Of a stretch of DNA of 64,000 nt, positions 58,877-64,000 are shown piece by piece. The position numbers and the translations under genes were made by a program. This DNA comes from Cryptomeria japonica (lineage: Eukaryota > Streptophyta > Pinopsida > Cupressales > Cupressaceae): the NCBI RefSeq assembly GCF_030272615.1, contig NC_081409.1, positions 206,567,190 to 206,631,189 on the forward strand, read 5' to 3'. Under the pieces are notes generated by a model, which was not told the DNA's origin, searched no databases, and saw only the letters and a list, made by a program, of their open reading frames with translations. Numbering within the stretch: the first letter of the stretch is position 1; the number at the start of each line of letters is the position of its first letter.

Positions 58877-61800
58877 CATCCACCTTTGCAATTCAGACAC
58901 CTGTCATTCAGTCAATTCCTGTATACCCTTAAGCTTACCTTCCTTCCTAAAGTGCCAAATATGTAATGCGTCTGAGTGCAAAGAATAGAGAACTTAGGTA
59001 GGATGTCTGCCATAGATTGGAATAACAATCTTATATTTTTGTTGGTTAAACTGAAGCCTATAATCATGCCCCTAAACTAGAAAACGCAAGTGCAAAATGC
59101 AGGAATCTTAACATTTGCAGAAAAACTGTGATTAACACTCTAAGCAATCTGCAGTTACAGCAATTTAAATAAACTGAATTATGTATATTGAAATGTCAAA
59201 GTAATGTGTAAGACCCTGATGTCCAGTGCATTATCTGTACTCCAGGATTGCCAAGGGTACACAAGAAAAATCTGGGTCTTCATCGGTCCTTATATGTATC
59301 TAAGCAAGCATTCATTGATTCTGTCTGTTTAAGCAACTTGTAGAAATCTGATGCTTCAAACAACAGATGTTTCTGGACATGCAACTTGGCCATGCACTTT
59401 AATGTGCTTGCTTCTGCACTGCTAACCAATGAAATAAGTAACATCAGCAAAGAAATGTGTAAGACAAAGCATTCTTCAAAATAAATCTGCGCAAGAATCA
59501 GAAAGAAAAGCACATAGAAGCTTTCAGTATTATGCATTGTTCATTTAAATTTCTTAAATTAATTTATACTAGAGACCAGCATGTAAAGAAATCTATTTAT
59601 ATAGCAACTTGTCTTGGTATGTGAAATAATCCACACACATCAACTGCAATAAAACCACTAACAAATTTGATATTGTAATAATATTTCAACATTGCTCCCT
59701 GCATTGACCCTCTTTCAAGAGCACAGATATGATCTATATCTAATTGAAATTAGTTAGTTCAATTTTCCCTTGTACAGGGAATTTCCATAAGTTTCAATAT
59801 TTACAATATGAATGCACAACATAATGATACAATTCATAAAGAAGGTTGGAATCTAGTACAGAATTTCTATAAAAGAAAAAGTTGAAATAACAACATTGTT
59901 TGAAAATATATCCTAGAGGATGGACATATGATCAAGGGGCATGTGAATAAAACAACAAGGTCAAAAAGGCTAGGTGTATACCTATATTTTGGTAATATCT
60001 AACGTACGAAAGACAAAATTTGAAGTTAAAATCTGTGATAAACTTGTTCAGTTAGAATCCTTTTACGTCGCGACATTCCACTAATGACCTCAACATTAAG
60101 AAGGCAACTACATATCATAGAAATTGCAAATACACTGTTATTTGAGTTTTTACAATCCAGTAATAAAATGGAAAAATGGAAGTGAACCAATTCTCTGTTC
60201 CACTTTATAGTCTATCCTAATTCAGAGGTTCAAGCAAAAACGGCTTCAGTGCTTTGTTCAATTGTTTGATATGCTCTTCTGTTAAGAGTCTTCATAGCTC
60301 CAACAGTTAAATGTCAATGCGTACAAAGAGGACAGGAAGAGCTGTATCAGGCGGCCCAGAGAGGAGGAAAACAGCTCCTTGGTGTAGTCATGTCACTCCT
60401 ATGTCCCATCAAATTTATATAGCAGTAAATTTCCAAGAGATTGGATGCAGATCCCCTCTATTCAATAGATGCCTCGAATAAATTGTTTGGAAACAGACAA
60501 CCCACTCTCAAGGTGATACTAAGAAAAGTCAAAGAGAACTAGACTCTTGACAGTTGAGCAGGCATAGCAGAGAGATGTTATCAAGAATATGCTAAATTAG
60601 ACTCCTAACTGTTGATTAAAGAGCTCCCACACAATTTTCTACCATAAGCTCTTCAATTAATAGCAAATAGATGTTGTCAAGAATATGCTAAACTAGATTA
60701 AAAAAGTATGCTCTCCAATCAGCTTAAGGGCTATAATTATTATCCATCTCCTCTAATTACTACCTTAATAGTGGCATATTTTATGCATTTTGGTACTCCT
60801 GAATATATTGTCCATACTGCATATTGAGCCTCTGGAATTATGGAGATCAAACAGAAACATTATATTTTGTAGTCAATAAATAGCAGATATGATCTGAAAT
60901 TGTTTAAAATGTGCAATTTTGGTCTATGCATATTTAATATTTTCTTCTCGTCAAAGCATTTCCTTCTGGATTAAGAATCCTGACTTTGAAATACTGAATC
61001 AGTGAATTATAAACAACAAAGTGGGGGAGAGCTGATGGTGATAATCAATTTAGATAAAATTCAGGAAAAACATAAAAAATTAGACAGATCACATCCCAAA
61101 GTAACTGCACCAATGTGAAACACATGAATTGCAACCTGGAGTCTTCAGATTATCCCTCAGCACAGGTTTTTTAGATTCAAGGTAAGATTGAGACTAAGAT
61201 ATGTACTAATTATTGACAAAAGAAAAGGAAGTAGTTTATATGATTGCAAACATGCAGTTGTCAATGTCACTCATAAATTAATGCAATCGGTAAATGTGGC
61301 TTTCTAATCTGTGGTATAATATAAAGATTATGATTTGGAATATCTACAGTTCCAAGGTCCAGATACTTGCGGTTCAGTTCTCTCTAGCTTTATTGGTCCA
61401 TCCTTATGCACATTACCCAGAAGTATAAGGGGGAAACAAACAATGCAATTATATCTTCCCCATGACAGTCCATGCTTAGTATGTCTTTCTTGCATTCCAG
61501 GATACTATGTCTGAGGAACTGTCGCATTGGAAGTCTGTTTTCTTTAACAGAGGACCGCTTCATACAAGAATCTTGTTTAAAATTTAACAATTTCCTCGTA
61601 ATTTTTTATTGCTAAGACTCCAAAATGTTTCTGCATTGAAAGTTACTCAAATTATAATTTTGAGATTCTTTAGATAATTTCACATGTTTATCATTTGCAA
61701 AATATAACAAGAAAAAACAGTGTGCATATCCTCTCTGTTTGTTCTCAATTTTTTGAACAAAACTACAAAATCTTCATCGGATGAACGCCAAATGCCATCT

Positions 61801-62289
61801 ATACAGGAAAATTATCATTAAATTTCGGATACAGGAAAATTATAAATAAATTTCGGAAAAAAAAAAATTAAATCAAAACACATATTGACTATTTAAACTC
61901 CAGATCGATCAATGCAGGAAGTATATCAACGGAATTTTGAGAAAAATACAAATATAACTTGGAAAACAATCAGTAGCACGAATCCATTTTCAACAGATAA
62001 CTGTTAATAACACTCTGGTTATATAATGGGACGACAAAAATCGAAAAATAGACTGATTTTCTCTTAAACCCTCAGCAAAATCAAAAAATGACCAGAAAAG
62101 AACCCTCTAAGTTGAACAAAACCCTTTATATTATAAAATCAACATCGTAATTCTTGAAAGCTACGCAACTTATCAACTAAACATCTTCTGATATATCTAA
62201 ATCATGAAAACAAATCCAACCTAAAACTGGTTAAATGTCATCAATAACTTCTTGTAAATGCAAGAAAATAAATAAAAGCAAGCACTCAC
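58877..62289 (-). other. probable 5' UTR intron(s), no coding seen
   Basis: Between the TAG upstream of the start codon and the candidate donor at 62289. Possible splice signals exist (AATGACAG at 58908-58901, AAG before GTAAGC near 58939) but I cannot choose among them. The minus-strand frames 59537-59280 and 61590-61390 are unsupported. Confidence 0.4.
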
Positions 62290-62290
62290 C
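62284..62290 (-). promoter_or_regulatory. candidate 5' splice site of a non-coding first exon
   Basis: The minus strand reads CTACGTTCG followed by GTGAGTGC, a near-consensus plant donor, with exon end at 62290. It is placed as expected for a 5' UTR exon of the RING-CH gene, with transcription starting somewhere in 62300-62600. No promoter box is clear enough to name. Confidence 0.35.
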
Positions 62291-62839
62291 GAACGTAGAT
62301 TTGTCACCCGAAAGCAATAGGATCAATAACAGAAACAGATTCGACTATGTATAATTAAAAAAGTTTAGAAATAAATAAAGTGTGCCCCACTACGTATAAA
62401 ATGCGTAACACTGTAATACAAGCTTTCACCTAAACAATGGCCACCGAAATACAGTGACCAGTGTGATCTGTGGTTTTGCTTTCTAGATAATAATTATATG
62501 ATAGGAATATGCCGTTTTCTATGTTAATTGACGGGGCCTCGATAGTTGTAATTTATTTATCACGTGAGAATCTAACTTAATTTTTAAACAAGTCATCCAT
62601 TTGTCTGATAGCCATTACATTGTCTAGTTGCCATGCACTCCGAGCAAATTATTAACTAGCAATTGCATCTTACTGTGCAATGAGTAGGTCGAAGAGGTAT
62701 GGAAGGTGAATTATGTAAAATTTTAATTTATTTTTTCAAACATTTTTATAGTTTATGAGTTCAATTGGTAGGTCATATAGTTAATGGTGGTGTTTTCACA
62801 AAAGAGGTCTGAATCAAGATCTATCACCAAAAGTCTCTT

Positions 62840-63010
62840 GTTTTCTTTGCAATAGGGAGAAAGGGAGATATAAGAATAGAAAGAGGGAGATGGAGAGGGA
62901 AAGGTAGAGGGGGAAGAGTGAGATAGAGTGGGATAAGCAAATAGAGATAAAGAGGAAGATAGAGAGAGAGATAGAGATGGAGATGGAGATGGATATGAAG
63001 AGAGAGAGTC
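62840..63010. repeat. GA-rich simple-sequence tract
   Basis: Purine-rich run of GAGA, GGAGAT and AGAGAT units on the plus strand, probably upstream of the gene's promoter. It reads as CT-rich on the gene's strand. Confidence 0.85.
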
Positions 63011-64000
63011 GAAAAATTAAAAAAATTAAATGTAACTAAAATTTACATATACAAATTATATATTTATTCATAATGTTTGAAAATATAACAATAAAAAATA
63101 CATTTATTTTTAAAAAATCATAAAAATAATTTATTTGTATAAAATATTGATACTATTTATAAAATTATATATTTTAAAAATAATATAATAAACTTATACC
63201 AAAAAAAAAAACTTATATACAATCCTCTAAAAATCATTGAGCATAAAGAGAAATCTATGTATGTATATTGATAGGTGTATTTATTTATTTACATAATAAT
63301 AATTTTTAAATTATTTTTAGTTTAAAATTATTTTATAATTAGAGTTTAAAATTATTTTTTAATTAATTAATTAAAAAAAATTAATTTCTTTTAAAATATA
63401 TATTAATCTTTCAAATAATGAAAAAAATCATTTATTTATTTATTTAATTATAAGATATTTATAAATAAAATATATTTTGACTATATATTTTTGTAAATTT
63501 AAAATAAAAAATTTAGTATAAAAATTTGTTAAACAAATTTTATTTAATTTTTTTTATTTCTAGTATTTATAATTGCATCTATTTATGCTTTTTATATTTT
63601 TTAAACATGTTATAACTAATTTGTTCTTTAATTTATATTTATGGACCTATGATTTTGTTAAAAACAATAAAAATATTTTTTATTAGTGAAATTTGAATTT
63701 TAAACATAACACTCAAGTTCACACATAAAATTTGATCCAAGATTAAAACTATTGAGTTACAAATTCTTTAATCAAGAGATATATTTTGTTTTTAGCATAA
63801 TTTGAGAATTAAGATTGCTAGATGTGTCGAACCAATCAAAATATCATTATTTAAAAAAAAAACTTAATATTTTATAAAATCAATTATTTATATATTTTAA
63901 TATAATAATTATGAAAATAAAATTAAAAAATTAGAAACTTTTAAATATATAATTTATTATTCATATATTATATTTGTTATATATTCTCGTATATTAATGA
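63011..64000. other. very AT-rich sequence
   Basis: Almost only A and T, with runs of TTTATTTATT and AATTAATTAA. No gene, RNA or bounded element is visible. Confidence 0.7.

Overview
The window is plant nuclear DNA, AT-rich and dominated by decayed transposable elements. Very long element-filled introns and old retrotransposon debris suggest a gymnosperm, most likely a conifer. That taxonomic call is an inference; no sequence here fixes the species.

The one recognisable host gene lies on the minus strand and spans about 51 kb. It encodes a RING-CH (MARCH-type) membrane E3 ubiquitin ligase of 359 residues. Exon 1 (58807-57920) carries the C4HC3 RING-CH domain and the first membrane segment. 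Exon 2 (26198-26124, only 75 nt) carries the second membrane segment, and exon 3 (7918-7802) the third and the stop codon. The introns are 31,721 and 18,205 bp, so about 98% of the gene is intron, and most of the window lies inside it. A possible non-coding 5' exon ends at 62290.

Intron 2 (7919-26123) holds: a 443-bp hAT-type MITE with a perfect 8-bp target duplication; a complete LTR element encoding only gag and protease (8893-13476, duplication ATGGC) with an odd CCGTACGG-rich tail; a short Ty1/copia-derived LTR element (14553-16371, duplication ACTCA); a Ty3/gypsy gag relic; and a LINE ORF1 relic split by a 1.44-kb defective hAT element.

Intron 1 (26199-57919) holds: a 3.8-kb solo LTR (duplication CTACT) split by a 4.9-kb solo LTR of the same family (duplication AGACC), each with its own U3 satellite array; an antisense LINE split by a rearranged copia element (38070-43174, duplication GAAAC); the 3' part of a chromovirus with integrase and chromodomain, whose 3' LTR is itself split by an opposite-strand solo LTR (duplication GTTAG); and a third LTR related to the large solo LTRs. 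The rearranged copia element carries inverted copies of a TRIM-like module whose short LTR contains a tRNA-like Pol III unit.

Outside the gene, the left flank (1-7.7 kb) has a gypsy integrase relic, tandem repeats and a LINE 3' end. The right flank (62.5-64 kb) is a GA-rich tract and very AT-rich DNA. The strongest observations are the split gene, the nested solo LTRs with intact target duplications, the exact 166-bp hairpin-repeat array, a perfect 61-bp palindrome, and the palindromic tRNA-TRIM/copia chimera.
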